DNA of 16,924 nt from Schleiferiaceae bacterium (GTDB lineage: Bacteria > Bacteroidota > Bacteroidia > Flavobacteriales > Schleiferiaceae). Positions 7,228 through 15,337 of this stretch are shown here, in pieces; the first letter of the stretch is position 1; every line of letters begins with the position of its first letter. The notes under the pieces are model-generated. The model saw nothing but the letters and a program-made list of their open reading frames with translations. It did not search any database and had not been told where the DNA came from. The position numbers and the translations under genes are program-made. The stretch lies in contig JAOARK010000186.1 in assembly GCA_025210575.1 (NCBI GenBank), positions 1-16,924 of the forward strand. The letters are read 5' to 3'.

Positions 7228-9821
7228 TTAAAGTCTCCTATACCACGTTGTTGATTGTATTTTACGTCTTTAAATTGACTAGCCTTAATGCGGATACCGA
7301 TGTTATAACTTTGGTTAAAACCGAAAGGCACCCAGTCCAAGAACAATTCCCAACAATGGAGATCTCTTTGAATTAAGAATCGTGTGTACGTAATTTCATT
7401 AGTAAGAAGGTCGTAACCTGTGCTGGCAACTAGACTCCAATTAGGTGTGGGGTTCACTGTAAAGTCCGCCTTTATAGAATGGGTTGAAACGTTTTTATCC
7501 CAACCGGTATTTACATTTAAGAAGTTATAGCCCAACGTAACAGACCATGGAAAAACGAAATCCATATAATCGTCTAATGCGAAATAATTAGGATCTCCAT
7601 CAGTTAAACCTGTAGCACTTTTCCTAACATCAGATTTTCGCTCAGATTTCCCTTTTAAGGTAATACTGGCAGAGAAGTTATTCCTTTTATTGAACAATAG
7701 TTTATTGTTCACTTCTAACGCAGACCTGTTGACTCTATTTCCTGCAGTGTCTAATCCATAAAAGTCAAACTGTCCTTGATAAGTTAAATTTAGTTTGTTC
7801 TTAAAAAGGGCTGTTGCCGCTTGAATATTCAATAAACTCCACGCGAACTCTTTTTGGTTCAATCTATAACTCGTTCCAAAATTTAATCGATCGAGTATTT
7901 TAAATTTCTTTTCACCTATAGAGTCATTTGTTCTAGCCTTTCCTTCTAACACGTTTAATAATGAGAAGGTCACGCTACCGTTATTCCCTTGCCCCGGAGC
8001 TCCATATAAATAAGAACCATCCTGAGAAGCATAACGAGAAAAAGACTGAGTCGTTCCAGACGTATCTGTTTGAACCGTTTGGTAATAACCCCAACTTTCG
8101 GTTCCAAAATCGGGTGCAAAACTAAAATTCACCCCAGGAGTCATTACGTGCCTAATGGCTTTCACTTTTCCTCTTTTGTAATTAAACATACCATAGATTT
8201 TGGTAGCCAAATTGGCCGACACACTGAAGTTCTGCACCATATTGAATCCATGGATTGTATCCACCTCTACTCTATTGCTATCTTCATTAAACGTTCTGTT
8301 CAGCTTACTAGGGTAAAATCTATTCACATAACTAAATGAAGGTGAAATGGAAAAATGTTTGAAGATCTTTTCGTTGGTACTTATTCCTACCGAATGCTGA
8401 AGCCCATAGCGTAAGCCGCGTGTTACATCGTTAATGGTATCAAAATCACTTAATTCTCCAGAAAACTGACTTTCTCCTTGCATATTGTAGGTAACACCTA
8501 CACGTTCATACCAAGCTTGGTCTCCCACCTTTTTCTTTCGAGCAAAAGGCATTACCCTTCTCATATTTACAGAAAGTTTGGGTAAAGAAATATCTAGCGT
8601 TCCATTTTGATTATTCTGAGAATGATTAGCACCAACGGTCATAGACCAAGGAGTACCTAACCAAGTTTTGTCTAAACTAATAGACGAAGTCATGGTACTT
8701 TGAAGATAATCGTTTGGGTCTTTGGTATTTAACCTGTTAAAGTTAGAAGTGGCAAAGTTCACATATGCGTTGAATCTCAAATCAGGTCTAGCCTTTGGAT
8801 CTTGCGTATGAGTCCAATTCATTCTGAAATCCTTTGAGTTTCTAAAGGCACCGTAGGCTTCGTAACGAGGGTCACCAATTTTGGTATGGCTGTATTCTAT
8901 ATTAACATTCCCTCTATAACCATATCGTTTTACGTAGTTACTTCTGGCTCTTACACCCCAACCACCTTTAGTATAAGCGCTTCCAGTTAACTTAAGATCA
9001 TAATGATCACTCAATGCCCAATAATAACCACCATCAATAAGCCCAAAACCCTTCCCGGGATTTATCTCATTTCCAGAATTAAAGTCGAAGGTTGGAAAGA
9101 TGAAACCCGAAGCTCTTTTATCTTGAGTTGGGAAATAGCCAAAAGGGAGCACCAATGGTGTTGGAATATCTGCAAACTCTAAATAGGCCGGTCCAGTTAC
9201 AATTTGCTTTCCTACTATAACTTTTGCTTTTTGGGTTCGGACTCTAAAATGAGGATGCCTATGACTGCATGTTGTGAAGCTCGTTCCTCTAATATAGTAC
9301 ACATCTTTTCCTACCTTTTTTACTTTTTGTCCAGCCAAATAACTTTCCCCTTCTTGGGTGTTAATAGTCTTAATCCTTGCCTTTTGAGAATCAAAATTGT
9401 AGACAATGGTGTCTGTTTCAAAAACCTTATCCGATTCTGTAAATACGGGTTTTTGAATAACCTTACCGTTAGAATCTAAAATACCCGTTGCTCTTACTTC
9501 ATTCGTTTTCCAGTCGATTTCAATAAAGCCTGCCGTCAAGTTAATATTGCCGTACTCTATGTATGCGTCTTTGTATAGATAGGCCTTATTGTTAATAAGA
9601 TCTCCTTTAATAGAGTCATTAGCATCATAGCTTAACACCGTTTCTAACCAACCACTTTCCTCTTCTTGAATTGAGTCTTTTTCGGTGGTATCTGCTAAGG
9701 CAATAGAGAATCCTCGATAATTATCAGCTAAACCTTCCGCTTTAAGCGAATAATTTGCGCATAAAATAATTAACCATATAACCGTTAATAATTTGTATGT
9801 AAGACCTTTATTTACGCGCAA
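7224..9821 (-). CDS. lptD: LPS-assembly outer-membrane protein LptD (Bacteroidota type)
   Basis: An 865-residue outer-membrane protein of the LptD family, which inserts lipopolysaccharide into the outer leaflet together with an LptE-type lipoprotein. The N-terminus carries a signal peptide (hydrophobic core about residues 9-22). An OstA-like beta-jellyroll region follows (about 60-210), with alternating strands such as AYLYKDAYIEYGNINLTAG. Next comes the family-typical TTCSHRHPHFRVR and LEFADIPTPLVLPFGYFP stretch. The rest is a long, aromatic-rich beta-barrel with many alternating strands and short Asn/Gly/Asp turns. The start is TTG at 9821: no in-frame ATG precedes the signal peptide, and an in-frame TAG lies four codons upstream. 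The stop overlaps the pabA stop on the opposite strand by 4 bp. It is divergent from the amidase operon. Confidence 0.9.
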   Translation of the reverse strand: MRVNKGLTYKLLTVIWLIILCANYSLKAEGLADNYRGFSIALADTTEKDSIQEEESGWLETVLSYDANDSIKGDLINNKAYLYKDAYIEYGNINLTAGFIEIDWKTNEVRATGILDSNGKVIQKPVFTESDKVFETDTIVYNFDSQKARIKTINTQEGESYLAGQKVKKVGKDVYYIRGTSFTTCSHRHPHFRVRTQKAKVIVGKQIVTGPAYLEFADIPTPLVLPFGYFPTQDKRASGFIFPTFDFNSGNEINPGKGFGLIDGGYYWALSDHYDLKLTGSAYTKGGWGVRARSNYVKRYGYRGNVNIEYSHTKIGDPRYEAYGAFRNSKDFRMNWTHTQDPKARPDLRFNAYVNFATSNFNRLNTKDPNDYLQSTMTSSISLDKTWLGTPWSMTVGANHSQNNQNGTLDISLPKLSVNMRRVMPFARKKKVGDQAWYERVGVTYNMQGESQFSGELSDFDTINDVTRGLRYGLQHSVGISTNEKIFKHFSISPSFSYVNRFYPSKLNRTFNEDSNRVEVDTIHGFNMVQNFSVSANLATKIYGMFNYKRGKVKAIRHVMTPGVNFSFAPDFGTESWGYYQTVQTDTSGTTQSFSRYASQDGSYLYGAPGQGNNGSVTFSLLNVLEGKARTNDSIGEKKFKILDRLNFGTSYRLNQKEFAWSLLNIQAATALFKNKLNLTYQGQFDFYGLDTAGNRVNRSALEVNNKLLFNKRNNFSASITLKGKSERKSDVRKSATGLTDGDPNYFALDDYMDFVFPWSVTLGYNFLNVNTGWDKNVSTHSIKADFTVNPTPNWSLVASTGYDLLTNEITYTRFLIQRDLHCWELFLDWVPFGFNQSYNIGIRIKASQFKDVKYNQQRGIGDFN

Positions 9822-9943
9822 ATCGAATTGCTATTTTTGTAGATTATGGCGGTAAAACTAAGCAAAAATCGAACCAGATTTTTTGCGTGATTACTTATCG
9901 TTTTAACGGAAAAACAAACAAAAAACTGCATTAAAGAAAAAAC
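9822..9943. promoter_or_regulatory. Divergent promoter region between lptD and the amidase operon
   Basis: This 122-bp gap must hold the promoters of both divergent transcripts. On the minus strand TAGTTTTA (9860 to 9853) matches seven of eight positions of TAnnTTTG and would give lptD a leader of about 25 nt. On the plus strand TATTTTTG (9832-9839) matches the consensus fully and would give the amidase operon a leader of about 95-100 nt. Neither has an evident TTG -33 element. An imperfect dyad, GCAAAAATC and GATTTTTTGC, spans 9862-9886 with a 6-bp spacer and one unpaired T. It lies between the two starts and is a candidate shared operator or leader hairpin. Confidence 0.4.
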
Positions 9944-11134
9944 ATGAATAAAGCCCTAAGAATCATAGCCTTAACAGCGATAATTGGATTTCTTATCCCT
10001 TCTTTGGCCTACGTTCCTGTTAAAAAGTCTGATGGAAAAATCAGAAAGGTGGTGATAGACGCAGGTCACGGTGGTAAAGATCCCGGAAATTTAGGAACAG
10101 GAAGGTATAAGCACAGAGAGAAAAATATAGCTCTTGATGTTTCACTTTTAGTTGGAAAGTATATCACTGAAAACATTCCCGATGTTGAAGTTGTATACAC
10201 ACGTAAAACCGATAAATGGGTTGAATTGCACGAAAGAACTGCATTTGCAAATGCCCAAGAGGCCGATCTTTTTATTAGCATTCACTGCGATGCCTTCACT
10301 AATCCACAGGCTTATGGTTGCGCTTCTATTGTTCAAGGAAAAAATCACGATGATGAGAACATGCGTGTGGCACAAAAGGAAAACTCTGTAATACTTCTTG
10401 AAGATAATTACGAAGAAAAGTATGAAGGCTTTGACCCGAGTAAACCCGAGACTTATATTATGCTCACTTACCAGCAGAATGCCTATTTCGAACAGAGTAT
10501 TTCTTTGGCACAAAAAGTTCAGAATCAATTTAAGAATAGAGTAAAAAGAAAAGACAGAGGTGTAAAACAACAACCGCTTTATGTTACCAGTCGCACTTCT
10601 ATGCCCGCTATTCTAATTGAACTCGGTTTTCTTACCAACAAAAGAGAAGAAGACTTCCTGAATTCTAAACAAGGAAAAGAGCTAATGGCCTCTGCTATTT
10701 ACAGATCTTTTAAAGAGTATAAGAAAGAACGCGAAACACAATACATGCTCATTAATCAAACACCTAATGAATCTGTTATTGCTGAGCACCTTGAAGAGGA
10801 GAAAGAAAAACAACCTGAAGTTCAGGAAGAAATCCCAACGGATGAAAACAAAATTGATGAAGCCGCCAATGATATTCCATTGTATAAAGTTCAAATTGCT
10901 ACAAGCAGACAGAAACTAGAGTTACTGCCTCAAAACTTTAATGGACTAAGCGATATCGAATTTTACGAGGAGTACAAATTATTTAAATATACCTATGGTG
11001 CTTTTGCCACGATGGAAGAAGCAAAAGAGGCTCAAAAACTTGTGAAGCAAAAAGGATATTCTGACGCTTTTGTGATCGCGTTTTATAAAGACCGTAAAAT
11101 TTCAATTAAAGAAGCACAGCGATTAAGCCCTTAA
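9944..11134 (+). CDS. N-acetylmuramoyl-L-alanine amidase with C-terminal SPOR-like domain
   Basis: A 396-residue exported zinc amidase of the Amidase_3 (AmiA/B/C-like) family, which cuts the bond between MurNAc and the stem peptide of peptidoglycan. A signal peptide or anchor lies at about residues 5-23. The catalytic domain spans about 33-260 with zinc ligands in DAGHGG (His42), REKNIAL (Glu59) and SIHCDA (His114), and the catalytic Glu226 in IELGFLTN. An insertion at about 130-185, rich in Asp and Glu, may hold the blocking helix known from this family. An acidic linker (about 275-310) leads to a C-terminal domain (about 311-390) with a SPOR-like pattern (YKVQIATS, later GAFATMEEA). SPOR domains bind denuded glycan at division sites. 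It is first in the eight-gene operon. Confidence 0.92.
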   Translation: MNKALRIIALTAIIGFLIPSLAYVPVKKSDGKIRKVVIDAGHGGKDPGNLGTGRYKHREKNIALDVSLLVGKYITENIPDVEVVYTRKTDKWVELHERTAFANAQEADLFISIHCDAFTNPQAYGCASIVQGKNHDDENMRVAQKENSVILLEDNYEEKYEGFDPSKPETYIMLTYQQNAYFEQSISLAQKVQNQFKNRVKRKDRGVKQQPLYVTSRTSMPAILIELGFLTNKREEDFLNSKQGKELMASAIYRSFKEYKKERETQYMLINQTPNESVIAEHLEEEKEKQPEVQEEIPTDENKIDEAANDIPLYKVQIATSRQKLELLPQNFNGLSDIEFYEEYKLFKYTYGAFATMEEAKEAQKLVKQKGYSDAFVIAFYKDRKISIKEAQRLSP

Positions 11135-11170
11135 TGTGTTATTTTGTCAACTAACTAATTACTTTCAAAT

Positions 11171-12238
11171 TTGAAAATATCAAGAGAATTTAAAGTCGGG
11201 GTAATTATTGTTATTTCAGCTCTTCTCCTCTATTGGGGAATTAACTTCATGAAAGGAAATGACATTTTTGCCGAGAACAGAATTTTCTATGCTACCTATG
11301 AAAACATAGAAGGTCTTACGGTAAACAAACCGGTAAATATCAATGGACTGCAGGTAGGTCAGATCAAAGAAATTTACTTTCATCCAGATACTTCTGGAAA
11401 AATAATGGTGGTGCTAGAGATCAATAACAACTACCCCATTCCAAGTAACACGATTGCACTTATTCATAGCATAGGATTTCTAGGTGAGCATGTAATATCT
11501 CTAGATCTTGGGGATTCTTTTGATATGGCTCTTTCTGGAGATACTCTTTACACAGGTAAAGATGGTGATCTTGTAGATGCGGTTAATCAACAAGTAGCAC
11601 CTATTAAAGCTAAAGCAGAAAAACTGTTAGGAACATTAGACACCGTTGCCAATACGCTCTCCGAATTCTTAAATGAGAATACACGCCAAGACTTTATGTC
11701 TTCATTTGTGAATCTGAGACAAACATTTGAGAATCTTGAGAGATCATCTGCATCTTTAGAAAGGATTATTACTTCTAATGAAGATAGTATTTCAAAATTC
11801 GTGGGTAATCTTACTGCTCTTAGTCAGACATTAGCTGAGAATAGTGATAACCTTGACAACATTCTTACGAACTTTTCTAGCATCTCAGATACAATAGCCA
11901 AGGCGAATATCTACGAAGCCATATCAAGTTTAAACGAGGCATTAGCTACGGCTGATTCTATTGTAACAAAAATCAACGAAGGGGATGGCAGCATAGGTAA
12001 ACTGATAAATGACCCTGAATTATATGATAATTTGGCTGAAGCTTCGAATAGTCTGAATCGTTTGCTTCTTGATATCAAATACAATCCAAACAAATACCTG
12101 CAAGTATCTGTATTTGGCTCTAAGGAGCGACTCTCCGAAGAGGACATTATGGAGATCGAAGAGCTGAGAAAACAGCAGATTGAGGAAAAGGAAAAAGAAG
12201 CTGAGGAAAATCAGGAAAACAATACTGAGAAGAAATAA
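11171..12238 (+). CDS. MCE/MlaD family lipid-transport protein
   Basis: A 355-residue MlaD-type protein, expected to form hexameric rings carrying phospholipids across the periplasm. One N-terminal membrane helix (about residues 8-26) is followed by a single MCE domain (about 38-117), with recognisable IEGLTVNKPVNINGLQVGQI and SIGFLGEHVISLDLG stretches. A long helical, coiled-coil-prone region follows (about 140-310), ending in a highly charged Glu/Lys tail. The start is TTG at 11171: it gives the usual flavobacterial N-terminus (MKISREFKVG), and an in-frame TAA lies five codons upstream without any ATG between. No MlaE permease is present in the window. It lies 36 bp behind the amidase and 2 bp before the Fe-S gene. 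Confidence 0.9.
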   Translation: MKISREFKVGVIIVISALLLYWGINFMKGNDIFAENRIFYATYENIEGLTVNKPVNINGLQVGQIKEIYFHPDTSGKIMVVLEINNNYPIPSNTIALIHSIGFLGEHVISLDLGDSFDMALSGDTLYTGKDGDLVDAVNQQVAPIKAKAEKLLGTLDTVANTLSEFLNENTRQDFMSSFVNLRQTFENLERSSASLERIITSNEDSISKFVGNLTALSQTLAENSDNLDNILTNFSSISDTIAKANIYEAISSLNEALATADSIVTKINEGDGSIGKLINDPELYDNLAEASNSLNRLLLDIKYNPNKYLQVSVFGSKERLSEEDIMEIEELRKQQIEEKEKEAEENQENNTEKK

Positions 12239-12240
12239 CC

Positions 12241-13548
12241 ATGGAGTGGATACCTAGCATTGTGTTCATCGCTGTATTAGCGGTGGCGTCATTTCTGTTT
12301 TACAAGAATGTAAACAAGATCAGAAGAAACATCAACTTAGGTAAAGATGTTGATAGAACCGATCGTTCTGCGGAGCGCTGGAAAACGATGTGGAAAGTGG
12401 CTTTCGGTCAGTCTAAAATGCAAGCCCGCCCTATTCCAGCTTTTCTTCATTTAATTGTATATGCCGGATTTTTGCTTATCAACATCGAGGTTCTCGAAAT
12501 CGTTATTGATGGGATTTTTGGAACACATAGAGTGTTGGCTGCTCCTTTAGGGTCATTCTACAATGTGGTTATAGGGTTTTTCGAAATTCTTGCTGTATTG
12601 GTAATTGTAGCCTGCGTTGTATTCTGGTACAGAAGAAATGTAATGAAGTTAGACCGCTTTAATAAACCAGAAATGAAAGGCTGGGCATTTAAAGACGCAA
12701 ATAACATCCTTTACATTGAAATTACATTGATGCTTGCTTTGCTAATTATGAATACTGCAGAGGCTAATTTCATTGGTGGTCATGGTTTCATAATCAGCAA
12801 TGCATTAGCTCCATTGTTTAGTGGTATGGAACAGCAAACCTTGCATTTCCTAGAGCGATTTTTCTGGTGGCTACACATTTTGGGCATTCTAGCATTCCTA
12901 AACTACCTTCCTTTTAGTAAGCACTTTCATATCATTTTGGCGTTTCCAAATACTTGGTATTCTAACCTGAATGCTAAAGGTCGTTTTGAAAATATGAAGA
13001 GTGTTACAGATGAGGTTAAGATGATGATGGACCCAAATGTTGATCCATTTGCGGCACCACCCGAAGGAGCAGAAATGAAAGAACCTGAGCGATTCGGTGC
13101 TAAAGATGTAACCGATCTAAATTGGGTAAACTTGATGAATGCCTATACCTGCACAGAATGCGGCAGATGTACCGACAACTGCCCAGCAAACAAGACAGGA
13201 AAAAAATTATCTCCTAGAAAAATAATGATGGATACCCGTGATCGTGTAGAAGAAATTGGTGCCATTATTGATAAAGAAGGAGAATTTAAAGATGATGGCA
13301 AGAGCTTATTAGACGGATACATTACAAGAGAAGAATTATGGGCTTGTACCACGTGTAATGCCTGTACAGATGCCTGTCCAGTGAATATTGATCCATTATC
13401 AATTATTATGCAAATGCGCCAATATTTGGTAATGGAAGAGAGTGCTGCCCCTCAAGAACTAAATATCATGATGACCAATGTTGAGAACAATGGCGCTCCA
13501 TGGCAGTTTAATCAAATGGATCGTCTGAATTGGAAAGATGAAATGTAG
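12241..13548 (+). CDS. Membrane Fe-S oxidoreductase subunit, HdrE/NarI-like plus two 4Fe-4S sites
   Basis: A 435-residue integral membrane protein resembling the cytochrome b plus ferredoxin portion of HdrDE-like complexes. Hydrophobic helices lie at about residues 5-22, 66-90, 107-128, 155-173 and 203-221. His70, His202 and His212 lie in or next to membrane helices and could ligate b-type haem, which is inference. The C-terminal cytoplasmic domain has two classic 4Fe-4S motifs: CTECGRCTDNCP (Cys304, 307, 310, 314) and CTTCNACTDACP (Cys369, 372, 375, 379). The CCG domain that normally completes such proteins is absent here and is encoded separately at 14543. The pair probably moves electrons between the quinone pool and an unknown soluble partner. 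The gap to the MCE gene is 2 bp. Confidence 0.87.
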   Translation: MEWIPSIVFIAVLAVASFLFYKNVNKIRRNINLGKDVDRTDRSAERWKTMWKVAFGQSKMQARPIPAFLHLIVYAGFLLINIEVLEIVIDGIFGTHRVLAAPLGSFYNVVIGFFEILAVLVIVACVVFWYRRNVMKLDRFNKPEMKGWAFKDANNILYIEITLMLALLIMNTAEANFIGGHGFIISNALAPLFSGMEQQTLHFLERFFWWLHILGILAFLNYLPFSKHFHIILAFPNTWYSNLNAKGRFENMKSVTDEVKMMMDPNVDPFAAPPEGAEMKEPERFGAKDVTDLNWVNLMNAYTCTECGRCTDNCPANKTGKKLSPRKIMMDTRDRVEEIGAIIDKEGEFKDDGKSLLDGYITREELWACTTCNACTDACPVNIDPLSIIMQMRQYLVMEESAAPQELNIMMTNVENNGAPWQFNQMDRLNWKDEM

Positions 13549-13556
13549 AAAGACTC

Positions 13557-13994
13557 ATGCAACATTCTTACAAATTAGAAGACAAACTTGTCGCTTTAAG
13601 CGAAGATGGTAAAAGTATAAGCCCAGGTTTACCTGATGAAGTTAAAAACTTTATGATAGACCTGGATGGAACTGTTTGTGATGACGTGCCTAATGAAGAG
13701 CCTGAAAGAATGGCAACCTGTGAGGTTTATGAAGATGCATTAGAAATTATAAACAAATGGTTTGAGGAAGGTAACATCATTACTTTTTTCACTTCTAGAA
13801 CCGAAGAACACAGAGCGGTAACTGAGAAGTGGCTCGATGAGAAAGGATTTAACTATCACGGTATTCTCTTTGGAAAACCTCGAGGCGGCAACTATCATTG
13901 GATAGATAATCACATTGTTCGGGCTACTCGCTTTGAAGGAAAGTTTACTGATTTAGAGGAACGTGAAGTAAAGATTCAGGTTTTTAAGAAGTGA
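13557..13994 (+). CDS. Small HAD-superfamily hydrolase (BT_0820-like)
   Basis: A 145-residue cytosolic HAD phosphatase, often labelled phosphoheptose isomerase in Bacteroidota annotations although it has no isomerase fold. All HAD motifs are visible: motif I DLDGT (nucleophile Asp35, acid/base Asp37), motif II TSRT (around Ser80), motif III Lys107 in FGKPRGG, and motif IV WIDNH (Asp117). It is small and capless, like the structurally characterised BT_0820. The substrate is unknown. It starts 8 bp after the membrane Fe-S gene, and its TGA stop overlaps the GTG start of the lipoprotein (GTGA). It thus sits between the two Fe-S genes of the putative Hdr-like pair. Confidence 0.85.
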   Translation: MQHSYKLEDKLVALSEDGKSISPGLPDEVKNFMIDLDGTVCDDVPNEEPERMATCEVYEDALEIINKWFEEGNIITFFTSRTEEHRAVTEKWLDEKGFNYHGILFGKPRGGNYHWIDNHIVRATRFEGKFTDLEEREVKIQVFKK

Positions 13995-14536
13995 GAAATG
14001 GTGTTTATATATTGATAGCTATAACTCTATTGTCTTGTACAAAAGAGGATAGCTATTTCATACCTCTTCACTCTTCCAGTTATGCCTGGGCTATGAGCAG
14101 CTCAAAAACATCATTTATTTATAGCAATAGTAAGGGTGATTCTTTAATAGCCCCAAAAGCATCAGAATCTACAGTACAAACCAATGAAGTGGTTTTAGAT
14201 GGCATTCCAGGAGATGCAACGGGCGAAAAGTATACACAAACAGTTAGTATAGACACCGCTTTTGACTACACTACAACGCTCATTTCAGAATTCAATTCAG
14301 GAAATAGAAATGATGTAGTGATTATTGATGCCTTGAATATTGAATTACTAGGCAATGCAGAACCAAACTACATTTTAAATGGAACGTTTATAGATAGTCT
14401 AAATTTAAATGGAATACTTTACACTAATGTCTTCCGTCAACTATCGTCCAATCAAGAAAACGGTTTGTTTGTAAATATTGAAGATGGCCTTGTAGCCTTC
14501 ATTTTAGAAAAAGATACATTCAACTTAGTGAATTAG
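13991..14536 (+). CDS. Unrecognised lipoprotein
   Basis: I do not recognise a family. The frame opens with GTG at 13991, overlapping the HAD stop codon as GTGA. It encodes 181 residues with a short lipoprotein signal peptide ending in the lipobox LLSC (lipidated Cys16). The sequence after the Cys is TKED, an acidic pattern consistent with surface or outer-membrane export in Bacteroidota, although that rule is not universal. The mature part is rich in Ser, Thr, Asn and Asp with predicted beta strands, and has no further Cys. No in-frame ATG lies before the lipobox, so GTG is the best start. The gene ends 6 bp before the CCG-domain gene. Confidence 0.75.
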   Translation: MRNGVYILIAITLLSCTKEDSYFIPLHSSSYAWAMSSSKTSFIYSNSKGDSLIAPKASESTVQTNEVVLDGIPGDATGEKYTQTVSIDTAFDYTTTLISEFNSGNRNDVVIIDALNIELLGNAEPNYILNGTFIDSLNLNGILYTNVFRQLSSNQENGLFVNIEDGLVAFILEKDTFNLVN

Positions 14537-14542
14537 AAGAAA

Positions 14543-15334
14543 ATGAGTGAAACGATAAAAGTGCCTACCATGGCCGAATTTTTAGCCCAAGGAAAACAAC
14601 CGGAAGTATTGTTCTGGGTGGGTTGTTCTGGAAGCTTTGACGAAAGAGCAAAAAAAATCACAAAAGCGTTTGTAAGAATACTCAATAGCGCTGGTGTTGA
14701 ATTTGCTGTGTTAGGAACTGAAGAAGGTTGTACTGGAGATCCAGCAAAAAGAGCTGGAAACGAAATGGTATTCCAGATGCAAGCTATGATGAACATTCAA
14801 GTATTGGATGGTTATGAAGTGAAAAAAATCGTTACAGCTTGTCCACATTGTTTCAATACACTTAAAAACGAATATCCATCTCTAGGCGGAAATTATGAAG
14901 TAGTGCATCACACGCAATTCATTAACGGTCTTTTAAAAGATGGCAGACTTACCATTGAAGGTGGGTCTTTTAAAGGAAGAAAAATCACATTCCATGATCC
15001 TTGCTACTTAGGACGCGCCAATGATGTTTACGAGGCTCCACGCGACCTTATCAGAAAGCTAGACGGTGAACTGGTAGAAATGAAACGATGCCGTTCTAAA
15101 GGTTTGTGTTGTGGTGCAGGCGGTGCTCAGATGTTTAAGGAACCGGAAAAGGGAAACAAAGACATTAACATTGAGCGTACGGAAGAGGCTTTAGAAACGT
15201 CTCCAAATATTATTGCTACAGGCTGTCCATTCTGCAATACAATGATGACGGATGGTGTGAAAAATAAAGAGAAAGAAGCTGAAGTTCAGGTTCTAGATAT
15301 TGCAGAGTTGATTAGTCAAGCTAAAGATTTATAA
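14543..15334 (+). CDS. CCG-domain Fe-S protein (HdrB/HdrD-like subunit)
   Basis: A 263-residue soluble protein with two cysteine-rich CCG domains, as in HdrB, the C-terminal part of HdrD, GlpC and LutA. The second site is complete: Cys154, Cys189-Cys190, Cys228 and Cys231 match CXnCCXnCXXC, the ligand pattern of the non-cubane 4Fe-4S clusters of HdrB. The first is Cys28, Cys63 and Cys100/Cys103 and has CTG instead of CCG, so it has one cysteine less. The likely partner is the membrane Fe-S protein at 12241, together recreating an HdrDE-type enzyme. The electron donor, acceptor and substrate cannot be told from the sequence. It is cotranscribed, 6 bp after the lipoprotein and 3 bp before the next gene. 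Confidence 0.9.
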   Translation: MSETIKVPTMAEFLAQGKQPEVLFWVGCSGSFDERAKKITKAFVRILNSAGVEFAVLGTEEGCTGDPAKRAGNEMVFQMQAMMNIQVLDGYEVKKIVTACPHCFNTLKNEYPSLGGNYEVVHHTQFINGLLKDGRLTIEGGSFKGRKITFHDPCYLGRANDVYEAPRDLIRKLDGELVEMKRCRSKGLCCGAGGAQMFKEPEKGNKDINIERTEEALETSPNIIATGCPFCNTMMTDGVKNKEKEAEVQVLDIAELISQAKDL

Positions 15335-15337
15335 ACC

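Noticed and set aside
8070..9479. Plus-strand frames of about 90 codons inside lptD
   Set aside because: Antisense to the conserved LptD coding region, with no recognisable domain and no start context.
10066..10894. Minus- and plus-strand frames overlapping the amidase gene
   Set aside because: The amidase frame carries all zinc-ligand motifs; the others are Phe/Leu-rich or motif-free antisense and offset reads.
13557..13994. Calling the HAD protein a phosphoheptose isomerase
   Set aside because: It has complete HAD phosphatase motifs and no SIS-domain features expected of GmhA.
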